Origin: Rhynchospora pubera
Lineage: Eukaryota; Streptophyta; Magnoliopsida; Poales; Cyperaceae
Assembly: GCA_028095005.1 (NCBI GenBank)
Contig: CM051462.1
Location: 127,276,752-127,340,751, forward strand
Direction: 5' to 3'
DNA: 64,000 nt
Shown here: positions 25,048 to 37,068 of the stretch, piece after piece
Numbering within the stretch: position 1 is the stretch's first letter
Layout: each line of letters begins with the position of its first letter
Position numbers and translations under genes: made by a program
Notes under the pieces: model-generated
What the model saw: the letters and a program-made list of their open reading frames with translations, nothing else
What the model was told of the DNA's origin: nothing
Databases searched by the model: none

Positions 25048-26166
25048 TCTAAAGCCCAGGAGATTTTTGAGGTGAATAGCCCTGCTAAATTGCTCAAGAT
25101 CTTCGAAGCTCAAACCTCCATGACCCAAATAGCAGCATAATCTGTCCTGGATAGTCCAAATTTTTTTTTATTTACTCTTCATGTTAAATAATAGCAAAAG
25201 AATCTGCTTCTGTAACTTTGAACTTTTAATAAATTCTCTCTAGGCCTCCCTTTTTAAAATTTAGTTTTCTAATAATAATAAAATAAAAGAATCTCAGAAA
25301 ATAAAATTTATTTTTCTAAAAAATAAAAAATGTTAGTCTTATCTTATGTGTCTTGTAATGTAATTGAGAAAAAAACAGCAACATTTGAGAATGCCAGACT
25401 GTATTTATAACTATCATACGTTTATTCACATATAGTTAGAACTATATGCTCTCTGACCATTTAGATGATACAAACTCCAAATCAGAATGGCGGATCCGCC
25501 TCCTACTGAGAAATCAGAAATGGATGCCATTTTTTAGTGTTAAAGAAGCTTGAAGCATTCTTCCACATTTTATCCACAAAATAAAACCTTTTATAAAGGT
25601 TATTAAAGTGCGCATGACACCATGAAGCGCGCAATATTGGTTGACCAAGAGATGATTAACAACCGGCGGTTAATCCTTTGTTTACGACCTTGGCCCATTG
25701 TTTAATTGTTATTACCAACACCATTTCCGAATGGAGTATGCATTTACTTATTATCTTTTTTTTTGGAATAATGGAGGATGCATGTTTATGACACCAATTA
25801 AAAATTATCAGTATAATTTTAACTACATTTAAATGTACAAACATTTTCACTATTTTCTCTTAGGGGCCATCGAATTGTGTAGCAGGTCAGCTACATCATA
25901 AATTACCCGGTTGCTACAATCTGCGACATTACAACCGCCACGGAGAATCTGAATTCATCCTTATCCTTAAACAAATCCGAGAAAATAAAAGAAAAGAAAA
26001 CCCCACTCAGGTCTGAAGACCGCGCCGGTGCAAAACCGCTGACATCCCCGGTGTCAACCTTCCCAAAACCAGGTGCCAAACCCACCGGCGGTGACCACAC
26101 TTCTCCTACCAAGACTATCCCATTCAAATACCCACCTAACTCCTCTTTCTCTAATCCATTCCAAGT
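25048..26166. other. Intergenic DNA and CPOX upstream region
   Basis: AT-rich up to about 25870, then GC-richer DNA and a CT-rich leader (26050-26166) that runs into the CPOX start codon. No separate gene was seen. Confidence 0.5.
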
Positions 26167-29100
26167 ATGGCTTATTCCATCTCCAACTCTTCTTTCCTCC
26201 TCTCTCGCCCTTCCCCTTGTCACAAAACCTCTCTTACAGCCATTTCCCATTCCTTCCTCTCTCTGCACAGTGCCAGTACAGCTCGCCAATTCAATTCTCT
26301 ATCGGCAGCTCGGATTCGGCGAGGCGGAGTCTGTGCGGCTGTGGCAATTGAGAAGGAGGTGCCTGAGAATGAGCGGCCTGAGACTTTCCTGCGCTCAGCC
26401 GACCCTGCGGCTGTCTCGACATCGGTCCGGGCTCGGTTTGAGAAGATGATCAGGTACAATTTGGATATCTGTGTCTCTGTTACTGTCAATTGGTGTGAGA
26501 AATGGTTCACTCTGATTGAGAAGTTAGCATTGACATTTCGTTTTATCTCTTCTTTCTTATGAATTGTTTTTGCCAATTTGTAGTTTATGATAGTTCACAA
26601 TGTGTGATTTCTCACTGTTAAGATCAATTCCTCAATTTTTTATACTTTAGTACAATTTGCGTAATTTGTGAACTTGCTTAGTAAACAGGGAATGAGGGAA
26701 ATTGTTTAATACAGCACATTTTGTTGTCAGTATGCACTTCATTAAACTGCAAACCTAAACATCTTGATGGGTACATTAGACTTGGTGGTCTTTTGAACTA
26801 TTTACTTCAGATACTGGTAATGCTGGAAATTCTGTGATATTTGGAAGGATTTTGAGGGCAATGGGAGGTTACCCCATTGAGGATATAAGTCAAAATGGAC
26901 AGGGTTTAAGAGTGGAGTATTAAACATGCAATCAGCATTATTTAAAAAAAAAGAAGAAAGAAGGAATTTCTGTTGCAACACTTTTCTTCTACCAAAATTT
27001 TTAAACGTTGCTATAAGCATAGAAAATATTGTCTAATTGGCTGCTTTCCACCCTTCAATCAGGGATGTACAGGATGAGGTTTGTGCTGCTCTTGAAGCTG
27101 CCGATGGCACTGGAAAATTCAAAGAAGACGTGTGGTCACGTCCTGGTGGTGGAGGTGGCATCAGCAGGGTGTTGCAGGATGGCACTGTCTTTGAAAAGGC
27201 CGGCGTGAATGTCTCAGTAGTTTATGGCACAATGCCACCTGAAGCATACCGTGCTGCCAAGGGAAATGCTGGGGCAGATAATGGGGGTGCCAAGGCAGGG
27301 CCCGTGCCTTTCTTTGCTGCTGGCATCAGCTCGGTTAGTCTCTTTCTCACACTCTTTCTACTTGTCTTTTCTCTCTCTCTCTCTCTTGCGTAGAGATATG
27401 TTCCACCTCCCTTCCTTTGACGACCAGCTTGTGTTTCTACATTGTAGTACAGTGCTGACAAATACTGGTTCTGTGTGTATAAGATATGGAACTGATTATG
27501 GGAGTAGGCAAATCAGCCCTTTCTAATTTTTTAACTTCCATCTATCTAATTCGGGTTACCGACTGAACCATACAAGTGTAAACTGAGAAAGGTTTTGTGG
27601 TCCTCCAGGGCAAGTAGATCATATTGATATGTTTCTTTCTGGCACTGAATTTGGTTGGTTTAAGTTTTTATTTTGCGATGCTCATGATTGTTGTTTTTTT
27701 TTATTTCTCAAAAATTACTTGTAGGTCTTGCACCCGAAGAATCCATTTGCTCCAACACTGCATTTCAACTATCGCTACTTTGAGACAGATGCACCTAAAG
27801 GTAGATTTTCTGAGCACAGTTTGAATTAAAAAAAAGCAAACAATAGAATACTAAGAGAGCTGATGCAAAGATGTGCAACTTTGTAGACACACCTGGTGCA
27901 CCAAGGCAGTGGTGGTTTGGAGGTGGTACTGACTTGACGCCTTCGTACATCATTGAAGAGGATGTGAAGCATTTCCATAGTGTATGTCTAATCTGCTTGC
28001 TCATGGATTCTGGATATCTTCTGTTGTGCTTTTTCTAATCTGTAACTTAAGTTGCACATTACCAAAAAAAAAAAAAGGCCGCTGGATGATATTTTATGTT
28101 AATTTCATGCAGATTCAAAAGAAATCTTGTGATAAGTTTGACCCCAGTTTCTACCCAAGATTCAAGAAATGGTGTGATGATTATTTCTACATCAAGGTAT
28201 CAGTATGCTTCCTTTTTCCAGTTTCCTTTATCTAATAATTACATATGAAAATTTTAATTCTTTTATTTGTTATTCTGTTTTAATTGTTGTACAGCACCGT
28301 GGAGAGAGACGTGGACTTGGTGGCATATTTTTTGATGACATGAATGACTATGACCAAGAAATGCTTCTTGGCTTTGCTACAGGTGCTTCTAGCTTGTTTT
28401 ATTTAATTTTATTTTTAAATTTCTAAAAGATATGATCGAATTGACATCTTAATGGATGTGTAGAAATTCTGCGTATGTCTTTCATTAGGCCAAAATGTTG
28501 GGCTAGGACAGTGCTTAAGACATTCATACTTTGTACCAGATTTTAATGTTAACTATAATTCCTTCCTAAAATTAACTATTGGCATTCAAATGTTGATTAT
28601 AGAGTGTGCAAAATCTGTCGTACCTGCTTACATACCAATAATAGAGAAAAGGAAAGATACGCCCTTCACAGAGGAGCACAAGGCTTGGCAACAGCTACGT
28701 AGGGGCCGTTACGTTGAATTCAATCTGGTATGTTTTCCCTACAAAACTCAATTCCTTATTATAGATCATTAAAATTGAAAAGGGAATCTCTTTTTAGCTC
28801 TTCAGCTAGCATGCTAAGTTAATTTTCTGCCCTGCCTTTAATTGTTGTACTTGTCAGCCCAGGTCATGATTTGCACTTGCTTTAAACACATTAAAGACAG
28901 GTAAAAAAAGGCTATGTAAAAAGTACACTCAATTGGCAATCCTTGTATAAAGAAAAATAAGAAATATGAAAAAGAACTAACCACATAATAATTCAGTTCA
29001 AGTACTTTAGCGATCTTCTAGTTGGAACATTGGAATCTGGCAAAATGTGTGCACCACATGTACTTCTAGAGAAAGTTTGCTTAAAAAACGCAAACCAGGA

Positions 29101-29465
29101 AATTTGTTGTGTTAATATAGGTTAATTTTCATATTTGTAATTTAACTTTCTAGCAATTGATATTTTACATCCTGATTCTCTTTTTTTTTTTTTTTCTGTA
29201 ACAAGGTTTATGACCGTGGCACTACATTTGGTCTGAAAACTGGAGGTAGAATTGAGAGCATTCTTGTTTCTCTCCCTCTCACCGCGAGATGGCAATATGA
29301 CCATGTAAGTGTACCTACTACATATTTCATCATCATTATATTCCTTGATATGTAGTTTTTAATAAGGAATTTTAATGAAAGTTTTTTGCTTTTCAGCAAC
29401 CCGAGGTAGGGAGTGAAGAATGGAAGCTTCTAGATGCTTGTATAAACCCAAAGGAGTGGCTTTGA
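26167..29465 (+). CDS. HEMF: Coproporphyrinogen III oxidase, plastid
   Basis: Catalyses oxygen-dependent decarboxylation of coproporphyrinogen III to protoporphyrinogen IX in haem and chlorophyll synthesis, in the plastid stroma. Exons: 26167-26453, 27063-27333, 27725-27800, 27887-27981, 28113-28196, 28295-28382, 28603-28727, 29206-29304, 29397-29465. They give 1194 nt (397 aa), and all phases agree. Residues 1 to about 65 are Ser-rich with Arg and little acid, a transit peptide. The core includes [31 protein letters not shown] and [12 protein letters not shown]. The family signature KKWCDDYF...[15 protein letters not shown] spans residues about 261-286. The C-terminus [12 protein letters not shown] is canonical. 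Length matches plant HEMF proteins. The chosen ATG is the first in frame and precedes the transit peptide. Confidence 0.96.
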
Positions 29466-29656
29466 ATCAGTTAGTGGTACACTGAAGTGAAGTGTCATCA
29501 CATGAGCTTTCTTCCTGTTCCTTTTTGTAGTTATAAGAGCGAGGCTTTAACTGATTGTATTTTAAATCGTGTTTCATATTGTATTCGTGAGTTGTCTATC
29601 AATCTTTTGAGTTAATGTTACTTGAGTGAACCACATTGTAATTTTTGTTTATCAAA

Positions 29657-29662
29657 AATAAA
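29657..29662 (+). terminator. Possible polyadenylation signal of CPOX
   Basis: AATAAA lies about 190 bp after the stop codon, following T-rich sequence. The position suits a plant near-upstream element; cleavage site unknown. Confidence 0.45.
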
Positions 29663-30251
29663 TAACAAGCTTATCTCGGATAATGACTGCGTTGATCATT
29701 GTACAAATTATTCGGTAAAATTTGTATTGGAAAATAGTATTTGCTGAATTAGAAAGCATGCATTGCTGCGGATTCTGTTCTGTTCCTGTTCTTGGGTAAA
29801 ACTTGTCCTAACTGTACTCAGCCCGTGAATGGTCTGCTCTTTTTTATATTGGGCCGATTGTCGTTTAGATATGTCAATTCCGGAAATGTTTTGAACTTGT
29901 TGGAATGTTAGTTGATAACGCCAGCTCTAACACCTTCTAACTAGAAAGTACTCAAGATAATATTTATTAAACCCAACTTTTCAGAGTTGGGTGACGTCAG
30001 TGGAAGTAATTGCCATCTTCCCTTGCAAGGTAAAGCTTGTACCAACAACATTATATTTCTGAAAAAAGGTACAAAAGGCATTAAGAAGATAACATAAGTA
30101 ACGATGGAGAGGGGCCGGACTGCTCTCAGTCTCCGCGCTTTTCCATTCGTTAGATGGGCCTAATTAATTGATATAGCATGAATCATGACATAACTCCACT
30201 TGTTCAATCTGTACTGTTTCTTATCCGTGGGGCAGGTTATCTCAAATTAAT

Positions 30252-30278
30252 TGTGTGTGTGTGTGGGGGGGGGGGGGG
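30252..30278. repeat. (TG)n followed by a poly-G tract
   Basis: A short TG microsatellite runs directly into about 14 G residues. Confidence 0.85.
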
Positions 30279-30301
30279 TATTGTTAGCTGGTTATACATA
30301 A

Positions 30302-31343
30302 TTTGGAAAATGCTTTGTTTTTTTTAAGTTTTAATAAACGTCATCCAAAAAGGATAACCAGCATTTTATTAATACAACAGAAGAATTTGGAATACAGGGC
30401 TGATAAGAATCATTTCCGATTTCTATCATTCTTATCATCTTCAAACGCATTTTTCATTTTTAGAAAACGCGTAATTTCCATTTTCAGAAATGTCTCTCCC
30501 AGCGCTCATCCCCTCTCACCTAGCGCTCATCCCTTCTCTCCCAATGCTCATCCGTTCTCTCCCTCTATGTTTCGCTCACTTCCCCTCCTCCCTCCCTCTC
30601 TGATTCACTAACTTCCTATGTTCTAGTCAAAACGTATAATTGTTCTAGTTAAACCATATAACTATTTTAGTTAAAAGGTATAACTGTTCTGGTTAAAATA
30701 CATAAATGTTTTAACAGTTCTAGTTAATACATATAACTGTTTTGCTCCCCCTCTGTTAGATATAAAGATTCTACTTATATACATAAAGTTTCTACTTAAT
30801 ATATATCAATGTTCTACTTAATATATATAAATGTTCTACTTATATACATAACAGTTCTACTTAAAATATATAAATGTTCTACTTATATACATAACAGTTC
30901 TAGTTAATATATATATAAAGGTTCTATTTATATACATAAAGTTCTACTTAATATATATAAAGGTTCTACTTATATACATAACAGTTCTACTTAAAAAATA
31001 TAAAGGTTCTACTTACATACATAACAGTTCTAGTTAATATATATAAAGGTTCTACTTATATATAAAAATGTTATAGTTAATATATGTAAAGGTTCTGAAA
31101 AATCTTTTCACTAAAAAAAGAAGAAGTTACGTGACGGAAAAAAAAACAGAACGAAGGAGGGAGGAAGGAAGATGGGACCAGAGATAAGCAATAACGCTAG
31201 ATGGGGATGATGCGGATGACGGTAAAGATGGAAATAACACGTTTAGACAGTTATTAATGCGTTTTTATCTGAGAATGATGGAGATGATATGGAAAAGAGG
31301 ATGATCTTAAATAATTCCGTTTGGAAAATGCTTTGTTTTTTTT
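30302..31343. repeat. 1 kb unit bounded by 24-bp direct repeats
   Basis: The same 24 bp, beginning TTTGGAAAATGCTTTG and ending in a T-run, occurs at 30302-30325 and 31320-31343. Between them lie three tandem AGCGCTCATCCCTTCTC-like units (about 30498-30568), a minisatellite, and near-terminal regions with faint inverted similarity (TCATTCT...AACGCATT). It may be a degraded transposon or a local duplication. The open frame 30303-30611 is an artefact of the repeats. Confidence 0.6.
30640..31095. repeat. Minisatellite with 21-22 bp units
   Basis: Alternating units of the form GTTCTACTTATATACATAAC and GTTCTACTTAATATATATAA are repeated about twenty times with progressive divergence toward the left edge (GTTCTAGTTAAACCATATAA). 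Confidence 0.8.
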
Positions 31344-32678
31344 TTTCTCTTTTTTAATAGAAGTAACTGCAAAAGCTCGAAAAAATCACCTGAAGAGACT
31401 TAATTAACCAACCCAAGCATGCTTTGGCTCACGTAGGGTAATTTCATTTGATCTGATTCGTTATTCATTAAGTGCAGGTCATGTTGTCGAGTACCAATAT
31501 TGATTTATTTTGAATTTCTGCATGATTGTTGCTTAATGAAAGCGGAGTTAAGCATTTTTTTTTTTTGGACAATTTCATTGACGAACTAACAATACATAAT
31601 GCCTCGAGACGTTGCTAACAAGTTTCACATTAATTAAATCGAAAATCGATGATTTGGATTTTGAAGCCACGATCTGCTCTAATTTAAAATGATTTAAGAT
31701 CAATTTTCTTCTTCTACGCCGGATGCAATTGGATTTGTTTTTTTTTTCATTGTATGTTAATAGAATACAATTTGATCTTAAAACAGAAAAGTAGCAAGAA
31801 ATAAAACAGTGTTTGTAAGTCCTAAATCAACAAATTGTCCCCCCCCCCCACACACACACAAAAACTGGGAATAATTGGTTACAAACGTATATACGGTATT
31901 TTTATTTTTTAATATTCGCAAGTAAAGACAAGTTTTACAGAAACTTTACTAGAAGTAGTTATTTGAGCAATAACTTACATTATGAACATTCCAGAGAGCT
32001 ACATTAATTTAGAATAAAACTAGATGGCTTGATTGTCGCGGCTCCGCCGCAACCACCCCAAATATTATATTTTATTAGTCATATCCGAAATACATTTACA
32101 TTGAAATAAAAAGCTACAATGTTGTTTAATTTATGGATGATTATAAGAATATTGAAAAATCTTTTATCAAAAGTAAATTGAAGGGTGTCACTGGGCGTGA
32201 GTTTTTTCATTGGATTAGAACCAAATTTAGGTGAATTGGTTCTGACTTCTGAGCGCTTCTGGTTTGGATTGAATAACAGCTCCTCTTCATATTTTTGGGT
32301 TTGGAGGGGCCATGTATTTAGCACCGTGAATAACAGCTCCTCTTCATGTTTTCATTAGTACAGGCAAGTCCCCCTCTTCCTCTGCCACTTCTTCCTTCAT
32401 CACTTGTTCGTTTGATTCCATAGTTTTCTGAGGAAGCTTGGTGTAATTCCATAGGTGTTAATGAAAAGTCTTTTAGGAAAAAGAAAATTACGAAAAGCAA
32501 CCATATGAATGAAAATTTTGGAATCTAAATAGAGGTATATAATTTTGGTCGGAAACAAATTAATTTTTTTTTTGTATAAATTAACAAATTGTCAAATAGA
32601 TAAAAAGTAACGGTACGAGAGATTACTTGGTGAGCAACGACCAACAAAAACGGTGGCGCTTCCGGACCGCTTACCTAT
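31344..32678. other. AT-rich intergenic DNA, no gene seen
   Basis: No conserved frame. A 20-bp direct repeat GAATAACAGCTCCTCTTCAT occurs at about 32270 and 32327, a small local duplication. Confidence 0.55.
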
Positions 32679-32834
32679 GAGTGCGTTTGGATCGTTGGAA
32701 GAAAGAAGAAGAAAAAGGAAGAAGAAAAAAACAATTATAAACAATCCAAATTCTTCACAAAGTTACACACTTTTCAATACTTCTTCCCACTTCTTTCCTT
32801 CTTCCCTTCTTCCCACATCTATCCAAACGCACCC
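32679..32834. mobile_element. 156-bp MITE, ACTCTTCACAAA family
   Basis: Inverted ends GAGTGCGTTTGGATCG and ATCCAAACGCACCC, flanked by TAT (32676-32678, 32835-32837). Interior AATTATAAACAATCCAAATT and the CTTCTTCCC-rich right half match the copies at 34104 and 34516. Confidence 0.8.
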
Positions 32835-32877
32835 TATAGGCCACCTTCTGTCTCATCCTCCTCGTTAAGGGTAGCGC

Positions 32878-33195
32878 TATACCTGTCAAACGTTAGAGAT
32901 GGAAACGGAACAGTCATTTTCATTTAATGTTCCGTTTCGGTAACGGAATGAAATGGCTGTTTCATTTCCGTTCTGTTTCGACAAACGTAACAAATTTCTG
33001 TTCCATTTAACGTTCCGCCTCACATTTTCTATTGATTTCAGCCCATTTCCGTATTCCGTTCCATTTACGTTAACAAATTTCGGTTCCGTTTCTGTTCCGT
33101 TTCTGAAAACGGAATCCATTTCAGCTTTCATTTAACGTTCCGTTTTGACGGAACGGAACGGAACAGCGGAACGGATGTTAATACTGACAGGTATA
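32878..33195. mobile_element. hAT-type MITE full of GGAACG/CGTTCC motifs (copy 1)
   Basis: Inverted ends TATACCTGTCAAACGTTA and TAATACTGACAGGTATA with perfect 8-bp duplications GGTAGCGC (32870-32877 and 33196-33203). The interior consists largely of CGGAAC and GTTCCG motifs in both orientations, giving multiple overlapping inverted repeats. No coding capacity. Confidence 0.88.
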
Positions 33196-33428
33196 GGTAG
33201 CGCACAGTGGACAGAATCTGACGATGAAGAGAGATTCTATGAACTGGCCGTGGTAAGGAGAATAAGATTGGCCGAATGGGTGTATAACTTAATATCGTGA
33301 ACCAAACAAAAATGCCTAAATCACAACATGACTACCCTTCATAAATGTTGTGCACCATGTTCACACACATGACTCCTATATAAAGTATATTTTATTGCAA
33401 CCGATCAGCCTCTAACGTAGTCCCTGAT

Positions 33429-33717
33429 TAGACCTGTTTAACGTTGTAAACGGCAACGGAATGGGCTGTTTCGTTTGCCGTTCCGTTTCAATAACGGTAT
33501 GCACTGAAACGATTCGTTATTCGTTCCGTTTGTAACGGAATAGACGGAACGTAGCGAAACGACTCATTTTACACTGTATTTCACACAACGGTATGCCGAA
33601 ATCCATTCCGTTTACCGTTCCATTTCAGAAACGTATCATAAAAAATGATTTGTTACTCGTTCCGTCCAAACGGAACGTGCACGATACACGATAAACGACA
33701 TACCGTCGGCAGGCATA
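33429..33717. mobile_element. hAT-type MITE full of GGAACG/CGTTCC motifs (copy 2)
   Basis: Starts TAGACCTGTTTAACG and ends CGTCGGCAGGCATA, flanked by perfect 8-bp duplications TCCCTGAT (33421-33428 and 33718-33725). The interior again repeats AACGGAA and TTCCGTT. More diverged from copies 1 and 3, with extra CGGTATGC motifs. Confidence 0.85.
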
Positions 33718-33725
33718 TCCCTGAT

Positions 33726-34100
33726 GTATTCATACGAGTCTCTGCGTCCATAACTAACTATAAAGGTACATTTAAAGATCGTACAGTACAGAATCAATGT
33801 AAAACCTTTTGCCCATTGGCTCCCCTGCCATAAAACTCACCGCACGATCCTAATAAAGGGCTCAGATAATTCTTTGAAAATTGAGAAAGGTTACTGTTCA
33901 TAGCACAATTCTTGATGCAACCAAACTTTAGTATGTTATAATGCTTTCAAATGCACAGAATAAGATAAAGATCCCACGCCTGACCCACGCCAATGGGCAA
34001 TGGCGAATAATAACTAAGCTGTTTTGATATTGACAGTAATGTACGTAATTTAATATTTTGATATAAACTTAATAGTCTACAAGCATATATAATATAACCC
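33726..34100. other. Short intergenic stretch
   Basis: Nothing recognisable; AT-rich. Confidence 0.5.
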
Positions 34101-34103
34101 TAA

Positions 34104-34259
34104 GGGTGTGTTTGGATTGTTGGAAGAAAGAAGAAGAAGAAGGAAGAAGAAAAAAAAAATTATAAACAATCTAAACTCTTCACAAAGTTACACACTTCTC
34201 AATACTTCTTCCCACTTCTTCCCTTCTTCCCTTCTTTCCACACCTATCCAAACGCACCC
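34104..34259. mobile_element. 156-bp MITE, ACTCTTCACAAA family
   Basis: Ends GGGTGTGTTTGGATTG and ATCCAAACGCACCC, flanked by TAA (34101-34103, 34260-34262). The interior holds GAAGAAGAAGG purine runs, then ATAAACAATCTAAACTC, then CCCTTCTTCCC. Nearly identical to the copy at 34516, so the two amplified recently. Confidence 0.85.
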
Positions 34260-34515
34260 TAAGAAAAGAGTCTCGATCGTTGATTATGGCAATCGCGTGA
34301 TTCTATGTTCCAAAAATGACGGACCTGAACATGCCATGTGTCGCCTTGTTAGAAAAGAGTATTCAAAAATGCCATTTCTGGTAGTAATTATCTTATTTTC
34401 TGTGCCATTATATATTGTTATTTGTTGTTTTTTATGTGATTAGCAGCTAAACCCTCATCACTATGCCGTATGCCGAGAAAATTTATCCTTTCAAAGTGAG
34501 AGGTCCCCCACCTTT

Positions 34516-34672
34516 GGGTGTGTTTGGATTGTTGGAAGAAAGAAGAAGAAGAAGGAAGAAGAAGAAAAAAAATTATAAACAATCCAAACTCTTCACAAAG
34601 TTACACACTTCCCAATATTTTTTCCCACTTCTTCCCTTCTTCCCTTCTTCCCACACCTATCCAAACGCACCC
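34516..34672. mobile_element. 157-bp MITE, ACTCTTCACAAA family
   Basis: Same ends and interior as the copy 256 bp upstream; flanked by TTT (34513-34515, 34673-34675). Confidence 0.85.
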
Positions 34673-34675
34673 TTT

Positions 34676-35219
34676 ATTAAAATATTAATCTTTAACCTGT
34701 TACAGGTACGTACAACTCTGTATACCTGTTTAGAGATTGATATATCAACATGATTTCACACTTGTTAATTAATCTATTAGCAGCAGATATGTTTATGACA
34801 ATATTCTGAATTAACTTTGTGTATCATCAAATGACTTACAAATTTATGGTCATACCTCATAAAACTAACCATTTATCCAAATTAAGCATATAATTTGTTC
34901 CTTTAATATAGTAAAACAAAAACATGCATAATTTTTCTAGAGCGCTTTCCTTGACTGATCTAATTGTTTAAGCTTTTTCCTGGTATATGTGGAAATATGC
35001 ACCCCCAATCAATATGCTCATTATGTACGCCCTTCACAGATTTTGCATGGTGACATCAAATTAAGTGATGTACATTGTTGCACAAATCTAGAGCTCTTTT
35101 GGGAGCCACTTATCCTTAATTTCTTAATGCCTGAATAAAAAAATGATCATGCTATTTTCTGCGGTTGTTGGCAGATCGCAAGTTTTGTCGTTTCTTTCGC
35201 TCTATCCTGACTAGAATAC
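34676..35219. other. AT-rich intergenic DNA
   Basis: No gene, repeat border or RNA feature was recognised. Confidence 0.5.
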
Positions 35220-35227
35220 ATAATGGA

Positions 35228-35543
35228 TATACCTGTCAATCGTTAATTCCGTTTTTGTTCGGTCGAAACGGAACGTTAAATAAAAGATAAAATAGATTCC
35301 GTTTTCAGAAACGGAACGGAAATAAAATTGAAATTTATTAACGTAAATGAAACGGAACACGAAAATAGGATTGGAATCAATAAAAAGTAGAGACGGAACG
35401 TTAAATGGAACAGATTTTTATTACGTTTGACGGAACGTTAAATGGAACGTTAAACGAAACGGAAGTGAAACAACCATTTCGTTCTGTTACTGAAATGGAA
35501 CGATTTCTATTTCCGCTTCCGATATAAACGTTTGACAGGTCTA
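35228..35543. mobile_element. hAT-type MITE full of GGAACG/CGTTCC motifs (copy 3)
   Basis: Inverted ends TATACCTGTCAATCGTTA and AACGTTTGACAGGTCTA, flanked by near-perfect 8-bp duplications ATAATGGA and ATAATGAA (35220-35227, 35544-35551). The orientation of the motif-rich interior is opposite to copy 1. The single target mismatch suggests it is older. Confidence 0.85.
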
Positions 35544-35551
35544 ATAATGAA

Positions 35552-36918
35552 CAATTGTATATCTATTCAACCCAAAAAAAAAAAGGAAAAAAATTCTATC
35601 CGTGATTTATTTTAGAAAAGGGAAAAACGTAATCTTTTACAGTTTAAATAGTGTTTTGATCACTTGCAAGCAGCTAGTAAACAAATTGCTATTAGCAATT
35701 CAAAAAAAAAAAAAAACAAATTGCTATTATAGCATAGTGGCTACATCCAATAATACACCATAATAATTGCACGCAATAAGACGTGATTTCGCAGCCTGTT
35801 TTTTAGATTTCTTGTCCTGGATAGTCTTTAACATCTTCTTTTAAAACTAGGGAAATGTACACCCAAAGTATTTTGTACATCTTAATTTGAATACTTTTTT
35901 TTTAGTGCAATTTAGTGCACAAGTTCGAAGCTCCATTTATGGGATAAAGGGCTCACAGTCTCCCCTATGCAAGAGCTATATAATAATTGATAGATTCCTC
36001 AAAAAGGAAGCAACAATAGCTTTTGCATTCGATCAAGTTCAGATGTGTTGAGGAAAATTGCAATTATGAAAGCACTATAATTGCATTAATTCCTCTTTAT
36101 ACTACTTTATAAAGTTATCATTAGGAGACCAAGAAAATTTAATTAAAACTTCGTAAACTAATTTGTTTATTATACAAGGGAGCTGCTTTGGAAAACCAAT
36201 ATTTTTCTTAGAGCAACATAATTTTATTCTAAATGTCTAAATTATTCTTAGCATCAATCAAGATTTATTTCCTTAACTGTGTTTTCTTTCTCTCTAGGTT
36301 TCCCACTAAAAGAAATTCAAATCTTTCTTAATGAAAACCACATATGACAATGCACGAAATAATTTATGTTGAATTGTATAATCATTGAAGAAACCAAATG
36401 ATAATATATACCATTTTTTTTCTTGCATTTTTTGCACCTCTTTCCTTTCTTCTTATTTTCCAAAAGAAATTGAACGCAATTTGTCTTCATGGTCAATTAA
36501 TTATCACTATAAATAACGAAAAGTTTGAATAAAGTACTGATATTCAAAGCATGTATTACAAATTTGATAAAAACGGTAACTGCACGTATATATATACCTA
36601 AAAACATGAGGAAAAAAAAAAATCAAATTTCAGTGGAAAGGGGAGGACATGATAGACGTACGTGGCTTAGTCATAAATGCATCAGCCAATTTACTAAATT
36701 TAAGAAGGACGATTTAGTCATTTCAAAAAAAAAATTGTTGCTCCTAGAAAATATTATGTTGTCCAAAGCACTTCCCATTATACAACCTTGGAGATCTTTA
36801 TATTTAGATGCATATGCACGAGCAAGACCAACAAATTATCAAGACATAATTTGGCATAATGAGTGATAAATTGAAATCACATATAGCTAATGGCTAAATA
36901 ATAAGGAACCGACTCATT
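35552..36918. other. AT-rich intergenic DNA, no gene seen
   Basis: The open frame 36525-36866 has no recognisable domain. No repeat boundaries were identified. Confidence 0.5.
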
Positions 36919-37068
36919 GGCACCGTTTGGATGCGTTGAGAAGAAAGTAGGAAGAAGGAAGAAGGGAAGAAATAAATTATAAACAATCTAAACTCTTCAT
37001 AAAGTTAAACACTTCCCAATACTTCTTTCCACTTCTTCCCTTCTTCCCACACCTATCCAAACGGAGCC
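36919..37068. mobile_element. 150-bp MITE, ACTCTTCACAAA family
   Basis: Ends GGCACCGTTTGGATGCG and ATCCAAACGGAGCC with the family interior (ATAAACAATCTAAACTC, CCCTTCTTCCC). The target duplication is unclear because the inverted repeat appears to extend into the flanks (ATTGG...CCAAT). Confidence 0.75.

Noticed and set aside
30640..31095. CRISPR-like array
   Set aside because: Eukaryotic AT-rich minisatellite with contiguous, diverging units and no unique spacers.
36525..36866. 113-codon open frame
   Set aside because: Low-complexity Lys/Asn-rich translation of AT-rich DNA, no family match.
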